Source of the DNA: Allobosea sp.
Lineage (GTDB): Bacteria > Pseudomonadota > Alphaproteobacteria > Rhizobiales > Beijerinckiaceae
DNA length: 64,000 bases
Assembly: GCF_030695125.1 (NCBI RefSeq)
Contig: NZ_JAUYTP010000032.1
Span: 1 to 64,000, forward strand
Direction: 5' to 3'
Within the stretch, counting starts at the first letter, position 1; every line of letters begins with the position of its first letter. The translations under genes and the position numbers were made by a program. The notes under the pieces are model-generated. The model was given only the letters and a program-made list of their open reading frames with translations, had not been told where the DNA came from and ran no database searches. Of this stretch, positions 18,536 through 27,294 are shown piece by piece.

Positions 18536-18635
18536 GCCCTCCCCAGGCCTTGCCGTCCACCCCAGCCCTCCGCCTGAGCTGCTAACCTTTGCGCGGCGGC
18601 AGCCCAATTTGCTTTGATCGCCGGCCGGGATAGAG

Positions 18636-19499
18636 GTGGAACACGCCGCCATCGACCCGGGAGCCCGCGTGCACCGCAATTATTTCCATCTCCATCTGGT
18701 CTCCGACGCCACCGGCGAGACCCTGATCGCGGTCAGCCGAGCCGCGGCCGCGCAATATGAAACCGTGTCGGCGATCGAGCATGTCTATCCGCTGGTGCGC
18801 TCGGAGGCGCAGCTCGCCCGCGTGCTCGCCGAGATCGAGGCATCGCCGGGCGTCGTGCTCTACACGCTGGTCGAGCCGGAATGGTCGCAGCGCCTGGAGA
18901 CATTCTGCCGCGAGCTCGGTTGCCCCTGCCTCTCGGTGCTGAATCCCGTACTGGCCCTGTTTCAATCCTATCTCGGCCAGGCCTCCGCGCCGCGGCCCGG
19001 CGCCCAGCATGTGCTCAACGCCGAGTATTTCCGTCGCATCGACGCGATGAACTACACGCTGCTTCACGATGACGGCCAGCTCGGCGGTGACCTCGAAAGC
19101 GCCGACGTGATCCTGGTCGGCATCAGCCGGACCTCGAAGACACCGACCTCGATCTATCTCGCCAATCGCGGGATCAAGACGGCCAACATCCCGCTCGTGC
19201 CCCAGGTCCCGCTTCCCGCCGAACTCGACCACATCAGGAAACCGCTGATCGTCGGCCTCGTGGCGAGTCCCGACCGCATCGTCCAGATCCGCCAGAACCG
19301 GTTGCTGTCGTTGAAGGCCGATGACGAGACGCCCTATGTCGATCCGGCTTCCGTCGCCGACGAGGTCGCCCAGTCGCGGCGGCTCTGCGCCCGCAAGGGC
19401 TGGCCGGTGATCGACGTCACGCGCCGCTCGATCGAGGAAACCGCCGCCTCGATCCTCGACCTGCTGCGCGACCACCGCATGAAATTCATCGCGACATGA
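18636..19499 (+). CDS. Bifunctional kinase/pyrophosphorylase regulating PEP synthase or PPDK (DUF299)
   Basis: 287 residues from GTG at 18636; a GTG at 18669 (276 residues, starting before [17 protein letters not shown]) fits the usual family start and may be the true one. The P-loop-like [18 protein letters not shown] near residue 165 and [14 protein letters not shown] are family signatures. These enzymes phosphorylate and dephosphorylate a threonine in pyruvate phosphate dikinase or PEP synthase, switching gluconeogenic flux. It is the first gene rightward of oriC and overlaps maf by 4 bp. Confidence 0.92.
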   Translation: MEHAAIDPGARVHRNYFHLHLVSDATGETLIAVSRAAAAQYETVSAIEHVYPLVRSEAQLARVLAEIEASPGVVLYTLVEPEWSQRLETFCRELGCPCLSVLNPVLALFQSYLGQASAPRPGAQHVLNAEYFRRIDAMNYTLLHDDGQLGGDLESADVILVGISRTSKTPTSIYLANRGIKTANIPLVPQVPLPAELDHIRKPLIVGLVASPDRIVQIRQNRLLSLKADDETPYVDPASVADEVAQSRRLCARKGWPVIDVTRRSIEETAASILDLLRDHRMKFIAT

Positions 19500-20122
19500 C
19501 CGGGATGTCCCCGCTCTGGCTGGCAGCTTCGCCGCTGCTGCTCGCCTCGGGCAGCGCGACACGCCGCGACATGCTCGCCGCCGCCGGGATCCCGGTCGAG
19601 GTGGTCAAGCCGCAGATCGACGAGCGCGCGGTCGAGGCGCCGCTGCTGGCAGCAGGTTCGCCGTCCGATGCGGTGGCGGCAGCGCTCGCCTGCGCCAAAG
19701 CGCTTGCCGTCTCGCAGGACCATCCCGGCCGTCTCGTGCTCGGGGCCGACCAGACCCTGACCTGCGACGGCGAGGCCTTTCACAAGCCGGCCACGCTGGC
19801 GCAGGCCGCCGACCAGATCGCCGCCTTGGCGGGCAGGACGCATGAGCTGCACAGCGCCTTCGTCCTGGCGCGCGACGGCGCTCCCCTGGTCGAAGGCGTC
19901 GCAATCGCCCGGCTGACGATGCGCCCGCTCTCTGCCGATATCATCGCGCGCTATCTGGATTGCGCGGGGCCCGCGGCCTTGTCGAGCGTCGGCGGCTACC
20001 AGATCGAAGGGCTCGGCGCCCAGCTGTTTGACAGGATCGAGGGCGACCACTTCACCATTCTGGGCCTGCCCCTGCTGGCCGTCTTCGTCGCCTTGCGCGA
20101 TCTCGATGTCCTCGCGCGCTGA
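19496..20122 (+). CDS. maf: Maf-family nucleotide pyrophosphatase
   Basis: 208 residues. [18 protein letters not shown] near the N-terminus is the Maf S-x-S-x-RR signature, followed by the QIDER acidic motif, [15 protein letters not shown] and [20 protein letters not shown]. The family hydrolyses non-canonical or modified nucleoside triphosphates and is linked to septum control. The start ATG overlaps the preceding TGA (ATGA), so the pair is translationally coupled. Which of the dTTP/UTP or m7GTP subfamilies it belongs to I cannot state. Confidence 0.92.
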   Translation: MTGMSPLWLAASPLLLASGSATRRDMLAAAGIPVEVVKPQIDERAVEAPLLAAGSPSDAVAAALACAKALAVSQDHPGRLVLGADQTLTCDGEAFHKPATLAQAADQIAALAGRTHELHSAFVLARDGAPLVEGVAIARLTMRPLSADIIARYLDCAGPAALSSVGGYQIEGLGAQLFDRIEGDHFTILGLPLLAVFVALRDLDVLAR

Positions 20123-20137
20123 AGGAAACGGACTCTG

Positions 20138-20971
20138 ATGCCGCCACGCTGCTTCGTCCTCGGCCACCCCATCGCCCATTCGCGCTCGCCGTTGATCCAT
20201 GGCGCCTGGCTCGCCGAGCATGGCCTGCCCGGCAGCTATGAGAAGATCGATGTCGCCCCGCCCGAGCTGCCGGGTTTCATCGCCCGCCTGCGAGCCGGCG
20301 AGTTCACCGGCGGCAATGTCACGGTCCCGCACAAGGAGGCGATGCTGGCGCTCGTCGACGAGGCGAGCGAGGCTGCGCGCGCCATCGGCGCGGTCAATAC
20401 GGTGTGGCTGGAGGGTGGCCGCCTCTGCGGCGACAACACCGATGTCTCGGGTTTCCTCGCCCATCTCGACGCCTCGGCGCCAGCTTGGGAGAAGACCACC
20501 AGGACAGCGCTGGTGCTCGGCGCCGGCGGCGCGGCCCGCGGCATCGCCTTCGGCCTGAGAGGGCGGGGCGTCGGCCGCATCATCCTGGTCAACCGCAGCA
20601 GGGGCCGTGCCGACGATCTCGCCGGCTCGCTCGGCGTTCCCCTCGAAGCGGCCGACTGGGCGCAGCGCGACCACCTCGTCGGCGAGGCGGATCTCATCGT
20701 CAACACGACGGCGCTCGGCATGCAGGGCCAACCTCCGCTCGATCTCGACCTGTCGCGGCTGAAGCCCGGCACCATCGTCGACGACATCGTCTATGTGCCG
20801 CTGCAGACGCCGCTGCTGCGGGACGCGCAGCGCCATGGCGGCGTTGCGGTCGATGGCCTCGGGATGCTGCTGCATCAGGCCGTGCCGGGCTTCGCGCGCT
20901 GGTTCGGCCTGACGCCGACGGTGACGCCGGCGCTGCGCGCCCGGCTCGAAGCCGATATCCTCGGGCACTGA
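20138..20971 (+). CDS. aroE: Shikimate dehydrogenase
   Basis: 277 residues. The substrate-binding HSRSPLIHGAWL is at 14-25, catalytic K66 lies in NVTVPHKE, and the partner Asp lies in GDNTDVSGF. The NADP-binding Rossmann motif LGAGGAARGIAFGL is near 128, with VNRSRGRADDLA after it. GMLLHQAVPGFARWFG ends the fold. It reduces 3-dehydroshikimate to shikimate in aromatic amino-acid synthesis. It is 15 bp after maf, within the series maf-aroE-coaE-dnaQ. Confidence 0.97.
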   Translation: MPPRCFVLGHPIAHSRSPLIHGAWLAEHGLPGSYEKIDVAPPELPGFIARLRAGEFTGGNVTVPHKEAMLALVDEASEAARAIGAVNTVWLEGGRLCGDNTDVSGFLAHLDASAPAWEKTTRTALVLGAGGAARGIAFGLRGRGVGRIILVNRSRGRADDLAGSLGVPLEAADWAQRDHLVGEADLIVNTTALGMQGQPPLDLDLSRLKPGTIVDDIVYVPLQTPLLRDAQRHGGVAVDGLGMLLHQAVPGFARWFGLTPTVTPALRARLEADILGH

Positions 20972-21016
20972 TTCCCTGCGGCGGACTTTCGCCCGGCTCA
21001 AGACAGGCGCAACGGC

Positions 21017-21643
21017 ATGACTTTCATCCTCGGCCTGACGGGTTCGATCGGCATGGGCAAGTCGACCACGGCCGAGCTGTTTCGCGCCGAGGGCATTCCG
21101 GTTCACGATGCCGATGCGGCCGTCCATGCGCTCTATCGCGGTCGCGCCGTCGCGGCGATCGCCGCAGCGTTTCCCGCCGCGATCCGGGAGGGCGCGGTCG
21201 ATCGCCCCAGTCTCTCGGCGGCCGTCCTCGGCAAACCCGATGCGCTGAACAGGCTCGAAGCCATCATCCATCCCTTCGTGCGCGAGGAGGAGGAGGCCTT
21301 CCTGCGGCGCTGCCGCCGGACAGGGGCAGGGCTCGCGGTGCTCGATGTGCCGCTCCTGCTCGAGACCGCGGGCGAGGGCCGCTGCGACGCCGTGCTCGTC
21401 GTCAGCGCTCCGCCCGAGATCCAGCGCGAGCGCGTCCTGGCGCGCCCCGGCATGACGCAGGACAAGCTCGCGGCGATCCTCGCCCGCCAGATGCCCGATG
21501 CTGAAAAGCGCGCCCGCGCCCATTTCATTGTGGACACGTCGCGTAGCGTTCTGGCGGCGGGCCGGCAGGTCGGCTCTATCCTGCGGGCGCTCGCTGGCCG
21601 GCCCGGCCATAGCGGGCAGCAGCGGACAGCCAGCCATGCGTGA
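21017..21643 (+). CDS. coaE: Dephospho-CoA kinase
   Basis: 208 residues. P-loop GLTGSIGMGKST is at 6-17, then GIPVHDADAAVHALY and LDVPLLLETAGEGRCD with the CoA-domain residues. The C-terminal lid has DTSRSVLAAGRQV. It phosphorylates the ribose 3'-OH of dephospho-CoA in the last step of CoA synthesis. The dnaQ start lies inside its last eight bases. aroE-coaE-dnaQ is the standard alphaproteobacterial order beside oriC. Confidence 0.96.
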   Translation: MTFILGLTGSIGMGKSTTAELFRAEGIPVHDADAAVHALYRGRAVAAIAAAFPAAIREGAVDRPSLSAAVLGKPDALNRLEAIIHPFVREEEEAFLRRCRRTGAGLAVLDVPLLLETAGEGRCDAVLVVSAPPEIQRERVLARPGMTQDKLAAILARQMPDAEKRARAHFIVDTSRSVLAAGRQVGSILRALAGRPGHSGQQRTASHA

Positions 21644-22343
21644 GATCGTTCTCGACACCGAGACCACCGGCGTGGAGGCCCATAGCGGCGACCGCATCGT
21701 CGAGATCGGCTGCGTCGAACTGCTCAACCATTGCCCGACCGGCCGCAGCTTCCACCGCTACATCAATCCCGAGCGGCCGATGTCGGAGGGCGCGTTCAAG
21801 GTCCACGGCCTGTCGGATGCGTTTCTGGCGCCGCAGCCCGTCTTCGCGGCGGTCGCCGACGAGTTCATCGGCTTCATCGAGGGCGCCCGCCTGGTGATCC
21901 ACAACGCCGCCTTCGATGTCGGCTTTCTCAACATGGAGCTGCAGAAGGTCGGCCGTGGACCGATCCAGCCTGCGCTCGTGGTCGACACCCTGTCGATGGC
22001 GCGGCGCAAGCACCCCGGCGCCTCCAACAGCCTCGACGCCCTCTGCACGCGCTACGGCATCGACAACAGCCGCCGGACTCGGCACGGCGCGCTGCTCGAC
22101 GCCGAGATCCTGGCCGAGGTCTATATCGAGCTGATCGGCGGCAAGCAGGCCTCGCTCGGCCTGGGCGCGGCGGAGACCGGCCGGGGCGGTCTGGCCGGCC
22201 TCGTCGTCGAGCGGCCGCAAAGGCTGCGCCCACTGCCGCCCCGCCTCGACGAGGCGGCTCTGGAGGCGCATGAGGCCTATATCCGCTCGCTCGGCAAGAC
22301 GCAGCTCTGGCGCGGCTATCTCGGCCTGACCGAGGACGCCTGA
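21636..22343 (+). CDS. dnaQ: DNA polymerase III epsilon subunit (proofreading exonuclease)
   Basis: 235 residues from the ATG at 21636. The DEDDh exonuclease motifs are present: VLDTETTGVE at 5-14, VIHNAAFDVGFLN near 88, and the H-x5-D ending RHGALLDAEILAEVY near 150. A clamp-binding and alpha-interacting tail follows. It removes mismatches during replication. The start overlaps coaE by 8 bp. Upstream in-frame codons belong to the coaE shadow and are not used. Confidence 0.95.
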   Translation: MREIVLDTETTGVEAHSGDRIVEIGCVELLNHCPTGRSFHRYINPERPMSEGAFKVHGLSDAFLAPQPVFAAVADEFIGFIEGARLVIHNAAFDVGFLNMELQKVGRGPIQPALVVDTLSMARRKHPGASNSLDALCTRYGIDNSRRTRHGALLDAEILAEVYIELIGGKQASLGLGAAETGRGGLAGLVVERPQRLRPLPPRLDEAALEAHEAYIRSLGKTQLWRGYLGLTEDA

Positions 22344-22402
22344 CACGCTCCCGTACCGCCTCAGGCCCGGGCCATATCCTTCAGGCCGTGACCGAATACG
22401 AA

Positions 22403-22424
22403 AAAGGGCCCCGCGGGGCCCTTT
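22403..22424 (-). terminator. Intrinsic terminator downstream of secB
   Basis: Perfect palindrome AAAGGGCCCC / GGGGCCCTTT with a two-base centre, followed on the minus strand by a run of five T. It lies 27 bp past the secB stop and 60 bp past the dnaQ stop. It clearly suits secB and may also help stop rightward dnaQ transcription. Confidence 0.85.
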
Positions 22425-22451
22425 GGTCGTCATGGCGGATCCAGCCCCGGT

Positions 22452-22931
22452 TCAGGAGGGCTGGCCCTGGAATTCCTGCATGCGCTGCTGGAAGAGGGCC
22501 GCAAAATCGATCGGCGGCACATAGAAGGGCGGGAAGCCGCCGTTCTGGACCGCCTCGGCGATGATCTGGCGCGCGAACGGGAAAAGCAGGCGGGCGCAGT
22601 CGATCACCAGAACCGGGTGGATATGCTCCTGGGGAACATTGAGCAGGCGGAACACGCCGCCATAGCTCAGGTCGAAGGCAAACAGCGTCTCGCCATTCAT
22701 CTCGGCCTTGCCCTCGAGCTGGAGCACGGTCTCGTAATCGTTCTCGCCGAGCGCGCTGCTCGACACATTGACCTGCAGCGACATCTGCGGGCCTTCCTGC
22801 GCCTGCTGCTGGCCGAGCGCGCGGGGCGCCTTCGGGTTCTCGAAGGAGAAGTCCTTCGTGTACTGGATCAGAGCGCTCATGCTCGGTGCCGCATCTGCGG
22901 CGCCGTTGCCGTTGGGGAGTTCGTTGGCCAT
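22452..22931 (-). CDS. secB: Protein-export chaperone SecB
   Basis: 159 residues from the ATG at 22931 (MANELPNG); an ATG three codons upstream is also possible. YTKDFSFENPKAPR, VNVSSSALGENDYETVLQLE and IHPVLVIDCARLLFPFARQII followed by GGFPPFYVPPIDFAALF are the family signature. The tetramer keeps secretory proteins unfolded and passes them to SecA. It is convergent with dnaQ and divergent from the Tim44-like gene. Confidence 0.97.
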   Translation of the reverse strand: MANELPNGNGAADAAPSMSALIQYTKDFSFENPKAPRALGQQQAQEGPQMSLQVNVSSSALGENDYETVLQLEGKAEMNGETLFAFDLSYGGVFRLLNVPQEHIHPVLVIDCARLLFPFARQIIAEAVQNGGFPPFYVPPIDFAALFQQRMQEFQGQPS

Positions 22932-23174
22932 CGGTCCCATCGCTTCTGGCTGAATGTCTCGGGAAGTCCGCACCCGTCCGAGGCCCTGGACTGCGTTCGC
23001 CTGTGAAGGCCTGACGCGGGCGTCGGCTATCATGGACCAAAGCGCCGCACAAGAAGCCGCCTTCACAAGCAGGGGGGTGGATGTTACGAGCCTAGCTCAC
23101 CATATACGTGAGACGGCTCCCCTTTGCGGCGACGCCGGTTCTTCACCGCGATTGGAGCCTCGGGTCAGTTTTCG

Positions 23175-23903
23175 ATGCAAAATTCCTTCGACATGACGAC
23201 TCTGGTCTTCCTGGCTCTGGCCGTTTTCGTCGCCTGGAAGCTGCGCTCGGTGCTCGGCCAGAAGACCGGCAGCGAGCAGCCACCGGCCGATCCCTTCGCC
23301 CGCCGCGAGGCTCCGCCCGCCCGACCCGACCAGGGCGGCGCCGTCGATGCCAAGCGCGACAACGTCATCCGCCTGCCGGGCGCGGCCAACGATCCCGCCG
23401 CGATGGCGCCTGCCGCCGAACGGTGGAAGGACATCGCGCCCCCGGATTCGCCGATCATCGCCGGCATTGAAGGCATCATCCGCCAGGAATCGTCTTTCGA
23501 CCCGCGCGAATTCCTCGGCGGCGCCAAGGCCGCCTACGAGACGATCGTGACCGCTTTCGCCCGCGGCGACCGTAAGATGCTGAAGGGTCTGCTCGCCAAG
23601 GAGGTCTATGACGGCTTCGAGCAGGCGATCACCGACCGCGAGAAGCGCGGCGAGAAGGCCGAGTCGAATTTTGTCTCGATCGACAAGGCCGAGATCACCG
23701 CCGTCGACGTCAAGGGCAAGACCGCACAGGTGACCATCGCCTTTGTTTCGCAACTGATCAGCGCGACCCGCGACGCGCAGGGCGTGGTCGTCGATGGCAG
23801 CGCCGAGGCCGTATCCGAGGTCAACGACATCTGGACCTTCTCGCGCCAGCTCGGCAGCCGCGACCCCAACTGGCTCCTGGTCGCCACCGAATCCGCCGCG
23901 TGA
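23175..23903 (+). CDS. Tim44/TimA-like domain protein
   Basis: 242 residues from the ATG at 23175. An N-terminal membrane segment (MTTLVFLALAVFVAWKLRSV) is followed by a low-complexity Pro/Ala/Arg linker to about residue 85, then a Tim44-like domain: FDPREFLGGAKAAYETIVTAF, DRKMLKGLLAKEVYDGF and VNDIWTFSRQLGSRDPNWLLVA. In alphaproteobacteria such proteins are regarded as relatives of mitochondrial Tim44; their role in the inner membrane is not settled. Its stop overlaps mltA (GTGA). Confidence 0.85.
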   Translation: MQNSFDMTTLVFLALAVFVAWKLRSVLGQKTGSEQPPADPFARREAPPARPDQGGAVDAKRDNVIRLPGAANDPAAMAPAAERWKDIAPPDSPIIAGIEGIIRQESSFDPREFLGGAKAAYETIVTAFARGDRKMLKGLLAKEVYDGFEQAITDREKRGEKAESNFVSIDKAEITAVDVKGKTAQVTIAFVSQLISATRDAQGVVVDGSAEAVSEVNDIWTFSRQLGSRDPNWLLVATESAA

Positions 23904-25078
23904 TCCGTGGCGCCGGTGTCGCACTGGCGCTGCTCGCGGCCTGCGGGACGCCGGTGACCGGCATGGCCGCTCCTTCCCCACCCCTTCCCGCCGGCGCCAG
24001 CGCGCAGGCCCTGGCGCCGTCCCAGCTGCCCGGCTGGGCGCAGGACGATCATCGCGCGGCGCTCTCGATCTTCGCCCGCGGCTGCGAGGCGCAACCGCCG
24101 CTTCGCGCCGCCGTGGTCGTGCGGCCCGGCCTCGCCAAGGCCTGTGAGCAGGCCGGTCGCCTGCAGGCGAGGGGAGAGGTTTCTCCCGAAGCGGCCAAGA
24201 GCTTCTTCGAGACCCATTTCACCTTCTGGCGCATCCGGCCCGCTCCCGACCGGGCCGGCTTCATGACCGGATATTTCGAACCCGAATTCGAAGGCTCGCT
24301 GACCCGTTCGGATGCCTACCCGACACCGCTCTATGGGCGCCCGCCGGAGCTGGTGACGCGGATGCCGGGGGATGCCTGGCCGGGCCTGGACCCCGAGCTC
24401 GCGGCCGCGCGCCGAACCGATGCCGGCCTCGAGCCCTTTCCCGATCGCGCTGCGATCGAGACGGGGACCCTCGATGGCCGCAATCTCGAAATCCTCTGGA
24501 TGCGCGATCCCGTCGATCGCTTCGTGCTGCAGGTCCAGGGTTCGGGCCGCATCCGCCTGCCCGACGGTTCGGTCACCAGGCTGGTCTATGCCGGCCGCAA
24601 TGGTCACGCCTATACCTCGCTCGGCCGGGTCCTGAGCGAGCGCGAGGGCATTCCTCCCGCGCAGATGACGATGGACCGCCTGATCGCGCGGCTGAAGGCC
24701 GATGCGGATTTCGCCCGCGAGCTGATCAGGCTGAACCGCTCCTTCGTCTTCTTCGCCCGCCGCGACGACCTTCCGCCCGGGTCGGGGCCGATCGGCGGGG
24801 CGGGCCTGCCCCTGACACCGCTGCGCAGCATCGCGATCGACCGCACGCAATGGCCCTACGGGCTGCCGGTCTGGATCGACGCGACCGTCCCAGGCGCGGC
24901 GGGCGGCGACGAGCGGCTTGCTCGTCTCATGATCGCGCAGGATACCGGCTCGGCCATCCTCGGCCCGGCCCGGCTCGACCTCTTCGTCGGATCGGGCGCA
25001 GCCGCCGGGCACCGCGCCGGGCTGATCCGCCATCCGGTCGACTTCATCGTGCTCTGGCCCCGCGACGCCGGGCGCTAG
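23900..25078 (+). CDS. mltA: Membrane-bound lytic murein transglycosylase A
   Basis: 392 residues from GTG at 23900. The lipobox LLAAC near residue 15 predicts a lipoprotein. FMTGYFEPEFEGSL near 130, IEILWMRDPVDRFVLQVQGS-type strands and the 3D-domain end LMIAQDTGSAILGPARLDLF with its catalytic aspartate identify MltA. It cleaves peptidoglycan to 1,6-anhydromuropeptides. The start overlaps the preceding TGA, and the stop is 2 bp before the Smr gene, so Tim44-mltA-smr-XRE forms one operon. Confidence 0.93.
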   Translation: MIRGAGVALALLAACGTPVTGMAAPSPPLPAGASAQALAPSQLPGWAQDDHRAALSIFARGCEAQPPLRAAVVVRPGLAKACEQAGRLQARGEVSPEAAKSFFETHFTFWRIRPAPDRAGFMTGYFEPEFEGSLTRSDAYPTPLYGRPPELVTRMPGDAWPGLDPELAAARRTDAGLEPFPDRAAIETGTLDGRNLEILWMRDPVDRFVLQVQGSGRIRLPDGSVTRLVYAGRNGHAYTSLGRVLSEREGIPPAQMTMDRLIARLKADADFARELIRLNRSFVFFARRDDLPPGSGPIGGAGLPLTPLRSIAIDRTQWPYGLPVWIDATVPGAAGGDERLARLMIAQDTGSAILGPARLDLFVGSGAAAGHRAGLIRHPVDFIVLWPRDAGR

Positions 25079-25080
25079 CG

Positions 25081-25644
25081 ATGCGTGTGCGGCGGGGGCG
25101 GACATTGTCGGAGGCCGATCTCGCGCTCTGGCGCCAGGTCGCGCGCTCGGTCAAGCCGCTGCCCGGACGCGCGCCGGTCGAGCCCGAGCCAGTGGACCCA
25201 CCCGTCGTCGTGGCGGTCGAGGACACCCGAACTGTGCCTGCCGCCGCCGCTGGCCGGCCGGCGCCGGTGAAGCCGGCGCCCCCTCCGCTCGCGCCGCTCG
25301 AAAACCGCCTGCGCACGCAGCTGCGGCGCGGGCAGCAGGGCGTCGAGGCGGTCATCGACCTTCACGGCATGCGCCAGGACGAGGCGCATCTGGCGCTGCG
25401 GGCCTTTCTGCGCCGCGAACAGGCGCGCGGCACCAGGCTGGCGCTCATCGTCACCGGCAAGGGCGCGGCTAGCGCGGGCCTGTTCGGCGACGAGCGCGGC
25501 GTGCTGCGCCGGGTCGTCCCGCATTGGCTGCGCCTGCCGGATCTGCGGCCGCTGGTGGTCGGTTTCGAGGAGGCGCAGGCGCGCCATGGCGGCTCCGGCG
25601 CGCTCTATGTCCGGCTGCGCCGCGCCCGCGAGGCCGGTCCATGA
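25081..25644 (+). CDS. Smr-domain protein
   Basis: 187 residues. The N-terminal 80 residues are Pro/Ala/Val-rich and probably disordered. The Smr (small MutS-related) domain runs from VEAVIDLHGMRQDEAHLALR through ALIVTGKGAASAGLFGDERG and RVVPHWLRLP to the end. The DLHG motif and the VTGKG loop are the nuclease signature of the family. Free-standing Smr proteins have been connected to RNA or DNA cleavage, including ribosome rescue in E. coli SmrB; the role here is unknown. Confidence 0.88.
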   Translation: MRVRRGRTLSEADLALWRQVARSVKPLPGRAPVEPEPVDPPVVVAVEDTRTVPAAAAGRPAPVKPAPPPLAPLENRLRTQLRRGQQGVEAVIDLHGMRQDEAHLALRAFLRREQARGTRLALIVTGKGAASAGLFGDERGVLRRVVPHWLRLPDLRPLVVGFEEAQARHGGSGALYVRLRRAREAGP

Positions 25645-26027
25645 CGCCGTTCGGGCAGCGCGTGCGCGACCACCGGGACAAGCGCGGCATGACGCTCGCC
25701 GAGATGGCCGGCGTGCTCGGCGTCACCCCGGCCTATCTCTCTGCCCTCGAGCACGGAAAGCGCGGCCGCCCGACCTTCACCCTGATCCAGGGGGTGATCC
25801 ATGTGCTCGGTGTCATCTGGGACGAGGCGGACGAACTCGTGCGGCTGGCCGATCTCTCCCATCCCCGGGTCACGGTCGACACCGCCGGGCTCGACCCGGA
25901 GGCGACGCTGCTCGCCAATCGGCTGGCCCGCGACATTGGCGAGCTCGAGCCGCCCGATCTTGCCCGGCTCAGCGCCGTGCTGGACGAGGCCGCCGCGCGC
26001 CGCAACCGGCCGGGCGGTCCCGCTTGA
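25641..26027 (+). CDS. XRE-family helix-turn-helix regulator
   Basis: 128 residues from the ATG at 25641, which overlaps the Smr stop (ATGA). The helix-turn-helix spans about 8-65: FGQRVRDHRDKRGMTLAEMA, VTPAYLSALEHGKRGRPTF. A short alpha-helical tail follows (ANRLARDIGELEPPDLARLS). The close coupling with Smr and MltA recurs in rhizobial genomes. Its target is not evident; the 85-bp gap to the downstream kinase gene shows no clear operator. Confidence 0.88.
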   Translation: MTPFGQRVRDHRDKRGMTLAEMAGVLGVTPAYLSALEHGKRGRPTFTLIQGVIHVLGVIWDEADELVRLADLSHPRVTVDTAGLDPEATLLANRLARDIGELEPPDLARLSAVLDEAAARRNRPGGPA

Positions 26028-26112
26028 CCCGCATGGCCATGGATGCGACACGCCGCGCCACGGCTTGCCTTGACCTTCCGACATTCCCCTTCCGCACAGC
26101 ATCGGGCTTCCC

Positions 26113-27111
26113 ATGACCAGCACGCGCACCGACGTCCTCGCCCTCGGCAATGCCATCGTCGACGTCATCGCCGCCGCCGAGGAGGATTTCCTGGCGACGC
26201 ATGGCCTGACCAAGGGCGCCATGGCGCTGATCGACGAGGCCCGGGCGGAATCGCTCTATGCCGCGATGGGTCCCGGCAAGGTGATCTCGGGCGGCTCCGC
26301 CGCCAACACCATCGCCGGGCTTGCCTCCTTCGGCGGCAAGGGCGCCTTCATCGGCAAGGTCAAGGCCGACGAACTCGGCAAGCTCTACCGTCACGACCTG
26401 ACCTCGCTCGGCGTCGCCTTCGACACGCCCGCCGCCAGCGAGGGCCCCGCGACGGCACGCTCCTTCATCATCGTCACGCCCGATGGCGAGCGCACGATGA
26501 ACACCTATCTCGGCGCCTGCCAGGGCCTGACGGTGGCCGATGTCGATGCCAGGGCGGTCGAGAACGCCGACATCATCTATCTCGAGGGCTATCTCTGGGA
26601 TCCGCCGGCGGCCAAGGACGCCTTCCGCAAGGCTTCCGAGATCGCCCACAAGGCCGGCGGCAAGGTCGCGATCACCCTGTCGGATTCCTTCTGCGTCGAC
26701 CGCTACCGCGACGAGTTCGTCGGGCTGATCCGCAACCGCATGGTCGACATCGTCTTCGCCAACGAGCACGAGCTGAAGAGCCTTTATCAGGCGCCTGCCT
26801 TCGAGGACGCGCTGGCGGCGCTGCGGGCCGAAAACATCCTCGCCGTCGTCACCCGCTCCGAGAAGGGCGCGCTGGCGGTGACGCCCGAGGGCGTGATCGA
26901 GGAGCCGGTGTTCCCGATCGAGCGCCTCGTCGACGCCACCGGCGCGGGCGATCTCTTCGCCGCCGGCTTCCTCTTCGGCCTGACCTCGGGCCGTGAGGTC
27001 CGCGACTCGCTGCGGCTGGGCGCGCTCGCCGCAGCCGAGATCATCAGCCATGTCGGCGCGCGGCCGGACGTGAACCTCAAGTTGCTCGCGGGGAACGAAG
27101 GGCTGCTTTGA
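26113..27111 (+). CDS. PfkB-family kinase, probable adenosine kinase
   Basis: 332 residues. LALGNAIVDVIA opens the fold, ISGGSAANTIAGLASFGGKG at about 57 is PfkB signature 1, and DATGAGDLFAAGFLFGL near 276 is signature 2 with the catalytic Asp. The set GSAANT, ANEHELKSLY and a C-terminal AAAEIISHVGARP matches the bacterial adenosine-kinase/sugar-kinase group. These enzymes phosphorylate adenosine or a sugar with ATP; adenosine is the likely substrate but ribokinase-like alternatives remain. Confidence 0.85.
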   Translation: MTSTRTDVLALGNAIVDVIAAAEEDFLATHGLTKGAMALIDEARAESLYAAMGPGKVISGGSAANTIAGLASFGGKGAFIGKVKADELGKLYRHDLTSLGVAFDTPAASEGPATARSFIIVTPDGERTMNTYLGACQGLTVADVDARAVENADIIYLEGYLWDPPAAKDAFRKASEIAHKAGGKVAITLSDSFCVDRYRDEFVGLIRNRMVDIVFANEHELKSLYQAPAFEDALAALRAENILAVVTRSEKGALAVTPEGVIEEPVFPIERLVDATGAGDLFAAGFLFGLTSGREVRDSLRLGALAAAEIISHVGARPDVNLKLLAGNEGLL

Positions 27112-27127
27112 AGGGCGCTACGTCTGT

Positions 27128-27270
27128 CATTCCGGGGCGGCCCTTCGGGCCGAACCCGGAACCCACGACCGGGTGAGACGACGGGTTCACAAAGCGCGAG
27201 GGTGATCGCGATTGGGGCAATCACCCAGTCGTGGGTTCCGGGTTCTTCGCTATGCGAAGCCCCGGAATGA
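27128..27270. repeat. Palindromic intergenic element (type TCATTCCGGGGC)
   Basis: A 143-bp inverted-repeat element in the kinase-PPOX gap. Ends TCATTCCGGGGC and GCCCCGGAATGA mirror each other. Inner arms GAACCCGGAACCCACGAC and GTCGTGGGTTCCGGGTTC (18 bp) also pair, giving a long cruciform or RNA stem. The right end shares GCGAAGCCCCGGA with the element at 54054, suggesting a family. Confidence 0.8.
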
Positions 27271-27294
27271 AAGGGTGGCGGCTCGGTCGCCCCC

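Larger units (their letters stand above)
18215..18635. other. oriC: Probable chromosomal replication origin (oriC)
   Basis: A 421-bp gene-free stretch between hemE (leftward) and the ppsR-type gene (rightward). It contains an AT-rich run (about 18225-18280), two exact TTAA-N7-TTAA CtrA sites, DnaA-box-like sequences (CGATCCACA 18307-18315, CTGTCCACA 18318-18326, TTGTCCACA 18527-18535), five GANTC sites between 18245 and 18481, and a 15/16 parS match. Genes on both sides point away. hemE is the known left neighbour of oriC in several alphaproteobacteria. Function is inferred; no GC-skew plot was possible here. Confidence 0.85.

Noticed and set aside
19334..21727. Long leftward open frame (797 codons) opposite maf, aroE and coaE
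   Set aside because: It runs antisense to three clear genes and shows no recognisable protein motif.
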